A stretch of DNA of 34,563 bases from Microcaldota archaeon (lineage in GTDB: Archaea > Micrarchaeota > Micrarchaeia > Micrarchaeales > CABMGC01): contig DAHWIK010000007.1 of NCBI GenBank assembly GCA_027345185.1, positions 1 to 34,563 of the forward strand, in the 5' to 3' direction. The notes under the pieces were generated by a model. That model did no database searches, had not been told where the DNA came from, and saw only the letters and a list, made by a program, of their open reading frames with translations. A program made the translations under genes and the position numbers. Below are positions 23,094-30,855 of the stretch, piece by piece; within the stretch, counting starts at the first letter, position 1; each line of letters starts with the position of its first letter.

Positions 23094-24356
23094 TCAGTTA
23101 TTAGGAAGTATGTTGTCTACTATGAACTTGGGATCGTATGGAATTATGTCCGAATACTTCTCTCCTGTTCCGAAATAGAGTATTGGTATGGTCGTGTCGC
23201 TGAGTATGGAAAGGGTGTTTCCTCCTTTAGCATCAACGTCCAGTTTTGTCAGTATTATGCCGTCGAGCTTAACGGCCTCATTTATTGCCTTTACCTGCTC
23301 CAATAGTGCATTACCTGATATGCTCTCACCTATGAATATCTTCAGATCAGGATTCGCCACCCTTGATATCTTCTTTAGCTCCTCTATCAGGCTCTTGTTT
23401 GTCTCCTGTCTGCCTGCGCTGTCTATCAGGACCACCATTATGCCATGTGCCTTTGCATGCGCTATGGCATCGAATGCGACGCTTGCTGGATCCGCTCCGT
23501 ATGTGCCCTTTATCACGTTTATGCCCAGCTTGCTTGCGTGATACGCAGTCTGCTCTATTGCTGCTGCCCTGAAAGTGTCGCTGGCAGACAGCACACAGGT
23601 TATGTTGTTTGATATGAGCATGCTTGCTATCTTGGCCATTGTTGTAGTCTTCCCTGCGCCGTTTGGCCCTACAAAAAGTATCTTGTATGGAAGCTGGTTT
23701 ACAGCCCTCTTCTCTCCTATCCTCAGTATTATGTCAATCTCTGAACCCTTCGTAAGCACGCCCATTATGGAATCGCGGATTCCCTGACTTATGTCATCTT
23801 CTATGCTCCTTGAGCTTACCTCCCTTCCGACAAGGTTCCTCCTTATGCTGTCCGCAACCTTTTCTGCAACATCATAATTAACGTCAGATTGGAGTAGCCC
23901 AAGCTTTAGGCTCTCTATAAACGGGTCTGCATCCTTCTCGCTTATCTTCACGTGCCCAAGGAAGAATCCCTTTATCTTTGTTGTGGCTGAAACCTTCGGT
24001 TCTTTCTTGGAAGTGGCTTCTGCGGGTTTTTGATGGAGTCTTTCCGGCTGAACTTCTTGAACAACGAGTTTGCTGATCTGAATATTTGGTTTAGGTTCCG
24101 CTATGATTTCTGGCTCTGGTGTTTTGGCATCTTCCTGGAATTTGCGTTCAGTTTCAATTTTATGTTCCTGCTGTATCACTTGTTTTGGTGCCTCGGCCTT
24201 TGCAGGCTCTTCATTGGAAACTTCTTCTTGCTTGATTTCTGGCTGCCGTGTGATCTCTGCCTGATTCTCATTTTCATAGACAGCCTCTTTTTCAGCCTCC
24301 TTCTTTGAAAGGGAATCTATAAAACTAGAAAACTTCTTCTTTAATCCGTCAAACAT
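23094..24356 (-). CDS. ftsY: Signal recognition particle receptor FtsY
   Basis: The SRP receptor GTPase (420 residues) that docks ribosome-SRP complexes at the membrane. Residues 1-16 form a short amphipathic helix (MFDGLKKKFSSFIDSL). A long charged, Glu/Lys/Pro-rich linker spans about 17-125, and the NG domain follows. GTPase motifs: P-loop GPNGAGKTTT (230-239), SDTFRAAAIEQ, DSAGRQETN (the family usually has DTAGR) and TKLDVDAKGG. It is last in the seven-gene eS19 cluster, 13 nt behind prefoldin alpha. The probable SRP RNA gene lies elsewhere in the window. Confidence 0.95.
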   Translation of the reverse strand: MFDGLKKKFSSFIDSLSKKEAEKEAVYENENQAEITRQPEIKQEEVSNEEPAKAEAPKQVIQQEHKIETERKFQEDAKTPEPEIIAEPKPNIQISKLVVQEVQPERLHQKPAEATSKKEPKVSATTKIKGFFLGHVKISEKDADPFIESLKLGLLQSDVNYDVAEKVADSIRRNLVGREVSSRSIEDDISQGIRDSIMGVLTKGSEIDIILRIGEKRAVNQLPYKILFVGPNGAGKTTTMAKIASMLISNNITCVLSASDTFRAAAIEQTAYHASKLGINVIKGTYGADPASVAFDAIAHAKAHGIMVVLIDSAGRQETNKSLIEELKKISRVANPDLKIFIGESISGNALLEQVKAINEAVKLDGIILTKLDVDAKGGNTLSILSDTTIPILYFGTGEKYSDIIPYDPKFIVDNILPNN

Positions 24357-24369
24357 CAGGACTACCCAC

Positions 24370-24825
24370 CTATTGCTGCCCTGAAACCTGCTGTTGATAC
24401 TGCAGCGTGCTCATCTTATACTGTAGGTCTATAAGATCCCCCTCAACTTTCTGTTTCTCTGATATGAGCCTATTGAGCATATCCTCTCCGCGCTTCTGGT
24501 TCTCCTTGAGGAATGAAAGTGCCTTGTCAAGGGAATTATCTATAAGGTATCCCCCTCCAACATATGTGAGGACCTTGTCCACCTTGTGTACCTCTGCAGA
24601 TATGTACGCACCGCCCTCTCCGCTTATCATTACATTTGATCCCTCTATCGAACTCGATTTCTCAAGCAGATCTATGTTTCTCTGGACTGAGGTATTGGCC
24701 AGCGTGTATGTTGCTATGTTGTTTTCAAGGTTCTCGTACTGCTGACTGTAGAGGTTCTGGAGGTATCTAAGCTGCATTAATATCTCATTTACATCTTGGC
24801 CTTGATTTGGTTGTGCACCAGGCAT
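24370..24825 (-). CDS. pfdA: Prefoldin subunit alpha
   Basis: The alpha subunit of the hexameric jellyfish-like chaperone that hands unfolded proteins to the thermosome. Of 151 residues, an N-terminal coiled coil (about 10-60) and a C-terminal coiled coil (about 100-145) flank the beta-hairpin region with MISGEGGAYISAEVHKVDK and VLTYVGGGYLIDNS, typical of the alpha class. Its place between aIF6 and FtsY is conserved in archaea; here the eL20 (LX) gene often found between aIF6 and prefoldin is missing, and the gap is only 45 nt. Confidence 0.93.
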   Translation of the reverse strand: MPGAQPNQGQDVNEILMQLRYLQNLYSQQYENLENNIATYTLANTSVQRNIDLLEKSSSIEGSNVMISGEGGAYISAEVHKVDKVLTYVGGGYLIDNSLDKALSFLKENQKRGEDMLNRLISEKQKVEGDLIDLQYKMSTLQYQQQVSGQQ

Positions 24826-24870
24826 TTTTCCACCAATATATCTATTTCATATAATTTAATAAGCCTTGAA

Positions 24871-25536
24871 TCATAGACCTAGTCCATCGGTAATCCTTAC
24901 AAGCTCAAATCCCGTAGTCTGGCTACCCACAACCAAGCCCTTTGAGTTGGATATGGCGCATAAACCTATGCTTAATGACCCTGTATTTGCGGTTGATTGG
25001 GAGACGCTATTGATCTTTGTCTTTATGAATTCGAGATCTTCGTCAGTAGCCGTGTTGTTGAGCACTATGCCCTTGTTCGTGAGTATGTTGTTTGCGCCGA
25101 CGGTGTCGAAATTTCCTATCTGCCTCTTTATAATCTCCACTCCGAGGACGTCCGCTATCCTCTTTATCTCGATTGGATTGTACTCATGGTTTACGAATGC
25201 CATCTTGTCGTTTGTTAGTATGTTGTTCCTAAGGGCATTGAGGCTGGTGTGGATCGTGTCCACTTGCACGTCTGGAAATGTATTCCTGAGATTCAGTATC
25301 TCCCTGCTGTCTGTCATCTCCGGAACAAGTATTCCGTTTGAATTTGCAACAGCATACACGCCTATTAGACCTGAGCCATCGATTGATATCGTGTGCGCTT
25401 TTACCTCAAGAGCATTTTCAAGTATCGACCTTTCTGTAGTGGTCGAATTGCTTGTTACCAGGATGAAGGAATCTGTTGCCAATCCAAATGCGCCGATATA
25501 GCTATTATTGTTTATAGTTGCTTTTACTGTTCCCAT
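24871..25536 (-). CDS. Translation initiation factor aIF6
   Basis: A ribosome anti-association factor that binds the large subunit. The 221 residues show the five-fold pseudo-symmetric pattern of the family, with repeats containing YIGAFGLATDSFILV, GLIGVYAVANSNGILVP, AFVNHEYNPIEIKRIADVLG, TVGANNILTNKGIVLNN and SIGLCAISNSKGLVVGS. Length is typical. The gene lies 23 nt behind eL31 in the conserved cluster. Confidence 0.95.
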   Translation of the reverse strand: MGTVKATINNNSYIGAFGLATDSFILVTSNSTTTERSILENALEVKAHTISIDGSGLIGVYAVANSNGILVPEMTDSREILNLRNTFPDVQVDTIHTSLNALRNNILTNDKMAFVNHEYNPIEIKRIADVLGVEIIKRQIGNFDTVGANNILTNKGIVLNNTATDEDLEFIKTKINSVSQSTANTGSLSIGLCAISNSKGLVVGSQTTGFELVRITDGLGL

Positions 25537-25559
25537 TTACTGAACCTTGATGCTCTTTA

Positions 25560-26030
25560 TTACTGACCTGCCTTGACAGAAGCCTCGGGTTTTGGCTTTG
25601 GGGGCTGCTTCTCCTCGGCCTTTGCATTTTTTGGCTTCTGGTTGCTCTTTTGCTCTGCGGATTTTGGCTGCTGCTTTGCTACCTGGACCTTCTCTGCAAT
25701 CTTGGTGACTGGCTGTATGGGCTTTGCATCAGTAGATTTAGCTGTAGTTTGAGCTGGTACTGCAGGAGCTGCTGCAACCTGCCCTGGAGCCAGTTTCACG
25801 TTCACTATCTCTCCTGTCTTCGTTATCTCCACCTTCACCTTGTCTCCTCCCTTGACAACCCTGCTCATCATGAAGTCATTTAGTCTCTGGTCTATCTTCA
25901 CGAGCTCCGTATTGGACTTGTTGAAGCGCGCTATGTGCTCCCTAAGATGGTCTGATGCCTTGTACCTCTTCCTTGTCTGTCTGAGGCCTGCCATTACCTT
26001 CTTGAATCTTATCGTAAATGTTGTTGCCAC
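25560..26030 (-). CDS. rpl31e: Ribosomal protein eL31 with long low-complexity tail
   Basis: Residues 1 to about 85 are eL31, a large-subunit protein near the exit tunnel: TFTIRFKKVMAGLRQTRKRY, then DHLREHIARFNKS and IDQRLNDFMMSRVVKGGDKV. About 70 residues follow that are almost only Ala, Lys, Pro, Gln and Glu (such as AEEKQPPKPKPEASVKAGQ), probably disordered. Normal archaeal eL31 is about 80-100 residues. It lies 4 nt from eL39 and ahead of aIF6, the conserved order. Confidence 0.92.
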   Translation of the reverse strand: MATTFTIRFKKVMAGLRQTRKRYKASDHLREHIARFNKSNTELVKIDQRLNDFMMSRVVKGGDKVKVEITKTGEIVNVKLAPGQVAAAPAVPAQTTAKSTDAKPIQPVTKIAEKVQVAKQQPKSAEQKSNQKPKNAKAEEKQPPKPKPEASVKAGQ

Positions 26031-26034
26031 TAAA

Positions 26035-26196
26035 TCACGCTTCCTTTATCCTCATCTTCCTTCTCCGCCAGTCCCTCTGGAACTTATTGTACTGTACCCT
26101 CCTGTGAGTCTTCACCACTGCAAGCACAGGCATCCTCCTGTTCTGCTTGTGCTTCTTTGCAAGCCTCATTTTTATGTAAAGCGTCTTTTTGCTCAT
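26035..26196 (-). CDS. rpl39e: Ribosomal protein eL39
   Basis: A 53-residue, very basic protein lining the exit tunnel. It starts MSKKTLYIKMRLAKKHKQNR and continues through VKTHRRVQYN to RDWRRRKMRIKEA, matching the family pattern (KQNRR, then VKT-x-RR, then WRR). Start ATG is at 26196 and stop TGA at 26035-26037. It lies 9 nt after the PDCD5-like gene and 4 nt before eL31. Confidence 0.93.
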   Translation of the reverse strand: MSKKTLYIKMRLAKKHKQNRRMPVLAVVKTHRRVQYNKFQRDWRRRKMRIKEA

Positions 26197-26205
26197 ATAT
26201 ATCCC

Positions 26206-26517
26206 TTATTTGTGTTTGAACTCTATGGTTGACTCCTTTCTGTATGTCAACCGCACAAGTATCTGCTTGAGCTGATCCTCTGTTATCTGTCCGGTCACCC
26301 TCTGGCTCTGCGCCATCGCAATTATGAGATCAACGAGTTGCGAATACAGCTCAAAATTCGCCACTCTTACGTTCATCAGCCTCTCATAGGCGCCGGTTGT
26401 CAGGTACTTCTTTGCTGCCATCCTCTTCTGCTGCTCTGCCTGAAGGGCCTGCATCCTTTGCTGCATCATCTTCGCTCTTTCCCCTTCGGCATCCTGCTGC
26501 TGTGCCAATTCAAGCAC
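26206..26517 (-). CDS. PDCD5-like DNA-binding protein
   Basis: The 103-residue protein matches archaeal PDCD5/MTH1615-type proteins. A Gln/Glu/Arg-rich N-terminal helix (MMQQRMQALQAEQQKRMAAK) is followed by the conserved KYLTTGAYERLMNVRVA and a three-helix core (ELYSQLVDLIIAMAQSQRV), with GQITEDQLKQIL and a basic C-terminus. The exact function in archaea is unsettled; homologues bind DNA weakly. It overlaps the 3' end of eS19 by 8 nt, an arrangement conserved in archaea. Confidence 0.9.
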   Translation of the reverse strand: MLELAQQQDAEGERAKMMQQRMQALQAEQQKRMAAKKYLTTGAYERLMNVRVANFELYSQLVDLIIAMAQSQRVTGQITEDQLKQILVRLTYRKESTIEFKHK

Positions 26518-26926
26518 CCTTTAATGTCTCGTTTGAAAGCTTGTCCAAGAAGGATTTACCCGACGCCGTTATTACTCTGCCCTGTTTTGTCGTCTTTATG
26601 TATCCCTTCTTTTCAAGCGCATCGAAAGCATCCTTTATTATGCTTCCTCCTGCCCTTGCGTGGTGATGCCTGTGGACTACGTGCCCTTTCTTTGAACCGT
26701 ACTTTGTCCTCAGCTTTGATATGCCTATCGGCCCGTTCATGTATACTTGCCTGAGCACAGAAGCGCATCTTGCATAGAAGAAGTCCTCACTTGCTGGAAC
26801 CCTCTCCTTTCCGGCTCCGGACTTCACGTATGGTATGTAAGCCGGCTTGGCTATTCCTGACTCCTTGAGCCTTGAGGCAGCAAGATCTATAAGCTTCTGG
26901 GAATCTGCCTCATATACATTTGCCAT
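26510..26926 (-). CDS. rps19e: Ribosomal protein eS19
   Basis: A small-subunit protein of 138 residues. Family features: the helical start VYEADSQKLIDLAASRLKE, PAYIPYVKSGAGKERVP, FFYARCASVLRQVYMNGPIG, the loop KYGSKKGHVVHRHHHARAGG, and the winged-helix end DAFDALEKKGYIKTTKQGRV. It is the first gene of the seven-gene minus-strand cluster ending in ftsY. A/T-rich sequence at 26945-26990 should hold the promoter. Confidence 0.95.
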   Translation of the reverse strand: MANVYEADSQKLIDLAASRLKESGIAKPAYIPYVKSGAGKERVPASEDFFYARCASVLRQVYMNGPIGISKLRTKYGSKKGHVVHRHHHARAGGSIIKDAFDALEKKGYIKTTKQGRVITASGKSFLDKLSNETLKGA

Positions 26927-27024
26927 ACATTAACGCCTCTAGAATGTTGATAATTTATGGTATTATATCATTAGTTAGGTATTTAATAATTGCTGTGTGT
27001 CAAAAGCGTGGAAATACTATCAAC

Positions 27025-27048
27025 CACCCCACTGCAAGCAGTGGGGTG
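27025..27048. repeat. Perfect 11-bp palindrome
   Basis: CACCCCACTGC (27025-27035) pairs exactly with GCAGTGGGGTG (27038-27048) around AA. It shares GCAAGCAGTGGGG with the palindrome at 6687-6706. It is a likely dispersed, mobile-element-related hairpin. Confidence 0.6.
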
Positions 27049-27087
27049 TGATGTACTGCAAGACTGTTGCAGTTTCGATCTTAGTAT

Positions 27088-27108
27088 CCCCACCCAAAGG
27101 GGTTGGGG
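27088..27108. repeat. G/C-rich imperfect palindrome
   Basis: CCCCA (27088-27092) pairs with TGGGG (27104-27108), and CCC (27093-27095) with GGG (27100-27102), with one bulged T. It lies 40 nt from the perfect palindrome and resembles the one at 103-121. Confidence 0.45.
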
Positions 27109-27137
27109 TATATCTTGCCTGTAATTAAATATCAATA

Positions 27138-27291
27138 ATGATGCAGGCAGCAAATAGCGGAAACGTTGCGAAAGTAACAGATTTGCTTAGAGATAGCAAC
27201 ATGGTCATAAACTTCAAGATCAGGTACGGAAACACTGCGTTTATGAGCACTACAAGGAACGGTCATGACCTGTGATAAAAGAGCTGCTGAA
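27138..27291 (+). pseudogene. Ankyrin-repeat gene remnant
   Basis: Starting at ATG 27138 the sequence reads QAANSGNVAKVTDLLRDSN, then FKIRYGNTAF, which is ankyrin-repeat pattern. At the T4 run 27240-27243 the frame shifts to MSTTRNGHDL, and again near 27270-27276 to VIKELLN followed by TGA. Joined, the pieces fit about one and a half ankyrin repeats (AA-x-SG-x-x-x-x-V-x-x-LL, then G-x-TA-x-M-x-x-x-RNGH). Two frameshifts and no further repeats mean it is a decayed fragment. Confidence 0.6.
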
Positions 27292-27413
27292 CTGAGAATG
27301 GAGAGAGGAGGAGAAAGGAGAAGCTTGCATATCAGAACTACATGTCCTTACACAATTTGGTCCGATGGTCGATCGGTCCGGCACAGGACGGGCCAATGGC
27401 AAAGTATATGAGC

Positions 27414-27423
27414 CTTTTTATCC
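27414..27423 (+). promoter_or_regulatory. Candidate TATA box for rpoL
   Basis: CTTTTTATCC lies about 55 nt before ATG 27475, predicting a leader of about 30 nt. A GGTG ribosome-binding motif at 27465-27468, 6 nt before the ATG, fits a leadered transcript and helps decide the start. Confidence 0.45.
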
Positions 27424-27474
27424 TATGATATTGTGTCAATCTAAGCCTTATTAGAGATAAGGTTGGTGGATACC

Positions 27475-27741
27475 ATGAAACTGAATTTTCTTGAAGACGA
27501 CCCAAAGAGCCTTGTAGTCGAATTTGAAGACGCGGACAGGAGCGTTCCTGAGATGATAAAAAGCAAGCTCATAGAGAACAAGGATGTAGAATTCGCCGGA
27601 GTGGTAAAGGAGCATCCGGACATAGCAACAACAAAGCTAATAGTCAAATCTACCAAGAACGCTAGATCGCTAGTTTTAAATGCAGTCGAGGAGCTTCAGG
27701 ATGACATAAAAAGCCTCTCAGCAAGTCTTCCAAAGAAGTAA
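27475..27741 (+). CDS. rpoL: DNA-directed RNA polymerase subunit L (Rpo11)
   Basis: Part of the D-L assembly platform of archaeal RNA polymerase. The 88 residues match the family: MKLNFLEDDPKSLVVEFEDA (usual start MKI-x-V), then VPEMIKSKLIENKDVEFAGV, where relatives have HTLGNLLR and the conserved V-x-FAG, then EHP and a C-terminal helix. The usual HT-x-GN motif is replaced by RSVPEM. ATG 27475 is preferred over TTG 27463 because of family length and the GGTG motif. DUF99 follows after 2 nt. Confidence 0.88.
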   Translation: MKLNFLEDDPKSLVVEFEDADRSVPEMIKSKLIENKDVEFAGVVKEHPDIATTKLIVKSTKNARSLVLNAVEELQDDIKSLSASLPKK

Positions 27742-27743
27742 AC

Positions 27744-28298
27744 ATGAAGAGTGGAATACGGATTCTTGCGATAGACGACTCCAAGTTCAAACATGGGGAG
27801 AGGAACGTGCTGGTAATTGGAGTAGTGAGGCGGCTTGGCGTAATAGAGGGAGTGCTTTCATGTAGGGTAGAAGCAGACGGTAAAGATGCAACAGAAAAGA
27901 TAATCAGGATGGTCTCCAGCACCAGATTTCTTGAGCAGGTAAAGCTAATAACCATAAATGGCACAACTGTCGCGGGAATGAACTTGGTTGATATAACAAA
28001 GATACATTCAAGATTCAAATTGCCGGTGATGGCTGTTACCAGAAACAAGCCCCACCCTGAAATGCTCAAGAAGAGCATAATATCATTGAAGAAGAAGGGA
28101 TACGCTGAGAAGGCAGCCACAATAGACAGAATATCTAAGATCGCCAAGCTAGACAGATTAGGAGGATTCTATGCACAGTGCATAGGTATAGAAAAGGAGA
28201 CTGCATCTAAATACATTGAAAATGTCTCAGAAGCACTCAGGCTCGCACACATGATTGCAAGCGGAGTGGTCAGAGGCGAATCGAAGGGAAGATTATGA
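27744..28298 (+). CDS. DUF99 (UPF0215) endonuclease V-like protein
   Basis: The 184-residue protein matches DUF99: LAIDDSKFKHGERNVLVIGV near the start, then GVLSCRVEADGKDATEKII, INGTTVAGMNLVDI, PVMAVTRNKPHPEM, and the ending RLAHMIASGVVRGESKGR. DUF99 shares the RNase H-like fold of endonuclease V, and the DD and late acidic residues could bind metal, but its activity is not established. It overlaps the following peptidase gene by 4 nt (ATGA) and lies 2 nt after rpoL. Confidence 0.9.
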   Translation: MKSGIRILAIDDSKFKHGERNVLVIGVVRRLGVIEGVLSCRVEADGKDATEKIIRMVSSTRFLEQVKLITINGTTVAGMNLVDITKIHSRFKLPVMAVTRNKPHPEMLKKSIISLKKKGYAEKAATIDRISKIAKLDRLGGFYAQCIGIEKETASKYIENVSEALRLAHMIASGVVRGESKGRL

Positions 28299-29518
28299 AC
28301 CAAGAATTTTCAAAAGTAAGCGATCTCATAGATGCGTCAAAGCCGGACCTGATTGACAAGCTATGCAGCATGATAGGGATAAAGGCAATATCTCCCAAGA
28401 GCGGCGGAGCGGGAGAGATGCACAGGGCAGAGTACCTTCAAAGGATTCTGAGATCTTGGGGACTGGAGATAAAAAGATACGATTACACGGACGATACTGG
28501 AACAATACGACCTAATATTGTGACAAGAATAGGGAATGCTGAAAAGACCATCTGGTTCGTTGGCCATATGGATACAGTGTCAGAAGGAGATGCAAGGCTC
28601 TGGAATAACGATCCTTTTACTGCAAAGATAGATGGCGATAAGATATACGGACGCGGAACCACGGATGACGGGTCAGGAGTGTTTGCCTCAATGTTCGCAT
28701 TGAAGGCAATAAAGGACTCTGGCGCGAAACTGAAGTATAACTTCGGCCTTGCGCTTGTCTCAGATGAAGAGATGAGCAGCGTCTTCGGAATGGACAAGCT
28801 CGTAAAGGAGTCTGGCGTGTTCAATAAGGATGATATGTTCTGCGTACCTGATTTCTGGACAGATGACGGAGCCATGGTGGAGATAGGAGAGAAGGGATTC
28901 CTATGGCTCAAGATAACCGTGAATGGAAAGCAGGTTCACGCAAGTACGCCTGACCAGGGAAAGAATGCATACCGGTATGCGGTGAAGTTTATTGGCGAAG
29001 CAGACGAGTTACTGCATAAGAAATACAACAAAACCAATCCTCTTTTTGAGCCGGACTATTCCACTTTTGAGATGACGAAGCATGAGAAGAACGTTGACAG
29101 CATAAACATAGTACCCGGAACAGATGTTTCATACATAGACTGCAGGGTGCTTCCTGAATACAACCTTGATGAGATAATAAATGACCTTAGGAAGATTGCA
29201 AAATCAGATATGTATAGAGACGTACAAATTGCGGTAGAGGAGTTCAAACGGGAGGATGCCGGGCCAATAACCTCCCCAGATTCAGAGATAGTCAATCTCA
29301 TAGCCAAGGCATTGAAGGAGTTAAGGCAGATCGAACCTAGAAGGGCTGGAATCGGAGGCGGCACGTGTGCAGCGTTTGCAAGGAGGGCTGGAATGGATGC
29401 AGTTGCATGGGGCACCTCAACTGAGATAGCACACCAGCCAAATGAATATGTAAAGATAAGCGATATAATAAACGACGCAAAGGTACTTGCATACATCTGC
29501 CTTGACCATTCCGCATGA
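28295..29518 (+). CDS. M20-family metallopeptidase/deacylase (ArgE/DapE type)
   Basis: A 407-residue two-zinc hydrolase. Metal-site segments: VGHMDTVSEGD (first His and Asp), YGRGTTDDGSGVFASMFAL (bridging Asp), ALVSDEEMSSVFG (catalytic Glu and metal Glu), and a C-terminal HQPNEYV His. The dimerisation lid domain begins around WLKITVNGKQVHASTPDQGK. The substrate is unknown: members include acetylornithine deacetylase, succinyl-diaminopimelate desuccinylase and dipeptidases. It is coupled to DUF99 by an ATGA overlap and abuts the convergent glycosyltransferase. Confidence 0.9.
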   Translation: MNQEFSKVSDLIDASKPDLIDKLCSMIGIKAISPKSGGAGEMHRAEYLQRILRSWGLEIKRYDYTDDTGTIRPNIVTRIGNAEKTIWFVGHMDTVSEGDARLWNNDPFTAKIDGDKIYGRGTTDDGSGVFASMFALKAIKDSGAKLKYNFGLALVSDEEMSSVFGMDKLVKESGVFNKDDMFCVPDFWTDDGAMVEIGEKGFLWLKITVNGKQVHASTPDQGKNAYRYAVKFIGEADELLHKKYNKTNPLFEPDYSTFEMTKHEKNVDSINIVPGTDVSYIDCRVLPEYNLDEIINDLRKIAKSDMYRDVQIAVEEFKREDAGPITSPDSEIVNLIAKALKELRQIEPRRAGIGGGTCAAFARRAGMDAVAWGTSTEIAHQPNEYVKISDIINDAKVLAYICLDHSA

Positions 29519-30220
29519 TTATACTTTCCTTCCCAGATTCTTGACTATAGTGCGGAATATCACGTATCCGTCCCTGAATGTGTGGAGCTTTGTCTCTCCT
29601 GCTAACCTCTCCTTCTCTATGCTTGGGACTTCGAGCACCTTTAGATTATGTTTTACGGCCTTTATGCTTATCTCTGTCTCTATTCCGAATCCAGTTTCCT
29701 TCAGGTCGAGCTTCTTCAGCACGCTTTTCCTGAATGACCTGTATCCATAACACATGTCACTGTAATTTGATCCGAAAAGATAGTTAACGAGAAGAACGAA
29801 GAACATGTTCCCTAGCTTCCTGACTGGGGATATGTCCTCGGAGCTCCCTCCGGCCATGAATCGCGAGCCCATGCAGACATCATAGCCAATCTTTATGCCG
29901 TCTATGAGCAGTCCCATCTCCTTGGGGTCGGTTGACAGGTCAGCATCCATTGAAACTAGTATGTTGCCCTTTGCCGCATTCAGCCCTGCTATCAACGCTG
30001 AACCCTTGCCGACATCGTCATACATAACCTTCGCCCCGCAGCTTCTTGCTATCCTGGCAGTGCCATCTATTGAATGTCCGTCTACGACTATTATCTCGTA
30101 ATCGGTATTGTCGAGTATCTTCTTTACCTCCTTGATCACCCTTCCTATGTTCTTGCCCTCGTTTAGGGCAGGTATTACTACGGAGATGTAGTCTCCCTTA
30201 ATCTGTTTCAATCGGATCAC
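29519..30220 (-). CDS. Family 2 glycosyltransferase (dolichol-phosphate glycosyltransferase-like)
   Basis: A GT-A fold enzyme of 233 residues. It starts with ISVVIPALNEGKNIGRVIKE, then IIVVDGHSIDGTARIA, the metal-binding VSMDADLSTDP (DXD-like), GSRFMAGGSSEDISP, and MCYGYRSFRKSVLKKLDLKE, with the late GFGIETEISIKA. This layout is that of polyprenol-phosphate mannosyl- or glucosyltransferases without a C-terminal membrane domain. Its ATG overlaps the NMD3 stop by 4 nt. The Sec genes upstream carry many N-glycosylation sequons, so a glycan-assembly role is attractive but unproven. Confidence 0.9.
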   Translation of the reverse strand: MIRLKQIKGDYISVVIPALNEGKNIGRVIKEVKKILDNTDYEIIVVDGHSIDGTARIARSCGAKVMYDDVGKGSALIAGLNAAKGNILVSMDADLSTDPKEMGLLIDGIKIGYDVCMGSRFMAGGSSEDISPVRKLGNMFFVLLVNYLFGSNYSDMCYGYRSFRKSVLKKLDLKETGFGIETEISIKAVKHNLKVLEVPSIEKERLAGETKLHTFRDGYVIFRTIVKNLGRKV

Positions 30221-30855
30221 TCGTATCTTATAGCATATGTGTTCTTGTATATCCTCTTCCCGTTCTTGACCCCTGCAAGAGTGAACGAATTTGTTGAATG
30301 CAGCCTGTTCTTTGATATGTATGCCTGTGCCAGTCGCTTGTTGCTAAGATATACATTGGATCCGTCGTCTGCCCTCTCTATCTTTCCTACGAACTCATTG
30401 TTCATATCGAAAAATCTGGTAATACGCTCTATGAATCTCGCTATCTTGTAGTTGTTTCCCCTCAGCTGTATCACAGCTTCATAGTAGTTGCATGCCTTTT
30501 TGTAGCACATGTCGCATAGTGCCTTCTTCTGACGGATCTCTATCGTTAGCTCTACTGCAAGCCTGCCGTGCGGTGTCTCTTCAGAGACGTCGATCTTTGC
30601 TGAATTAGCATCGTAGTCTATCAGGTGCACAGCGTACTTCCCTATTTGCGGCTTTATTGCCAGTTCTGTGTTATTTCCATTGGGAGGAACGAATGAGCCT
30701 CCAGCCTTTATCTTTCCGCATCTCTTGCATGTAACTATCTCTACGATTTTAGGCAACTTTTCAAGGAATTTCGCCCTTGCGCAGTCTTCGCAAAAGTTTC
30801 CGAAGAACTTGACTCTATCGCTAGAGTTCCCGCAGGTGGGGCAGTATTTAGGCAT
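30217..30855 (-). CDS. NMD3-like ribosome-associated protein
   Basis: The zinc-rich protein matches the archaeal NMD3 family (COG1499): MPKYCPTCG, then CEDC, CKRCGKI and CDMCYK, four cysteine pairs forming two zinc sites, followed by an eIF5A/OB-like beta region. Eukaryotic NMD3 escorts the large subunit; archaeal versions presumably act in large-subunit maturation. At 212 residues from ATG 30855 it is shorter than the usual 330-380. The frame extends to 30903, but the zinc-finger start MPKYCPTC is preferred. It overlaps the secD stop and the glycosyltransferase start. Confidence 0.85.
   Translation of the reverse strand: MPKYCPTCGNSSDRVKFFGNFCEDCARAKFLEKLPKIVEIVTCKRCGKIKAGGSFVPPNGNNTELAIKPQIGKYAVHLIDYDANSAKIDVSEETPHGRLAVELTIEIRQKKALCDMCYKKACNYYEAVIQLRGNNYKIARFIERITRFFDMNNEFVGKIERADDGSNVYLSNKRLAQAYISKNRLHSTNSFTLAGVKNGKRIYKNTYAIRYE

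Larger units (their letters stand above)
26927..27474. other. Gene-poor stretch with repeats and a dead fragment
   Basis: About 550 nt with no intact gene. It holds the probable eS19 promoter, two G/C-rich palindromes (27025-27048 and 27088-27108), an ankyrin-repeat remnant (27138-27291), and the rpoL promoter and leader (27414-27474). Base composition and repeats suggest past insertion and decay. Confidence 0.6.
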
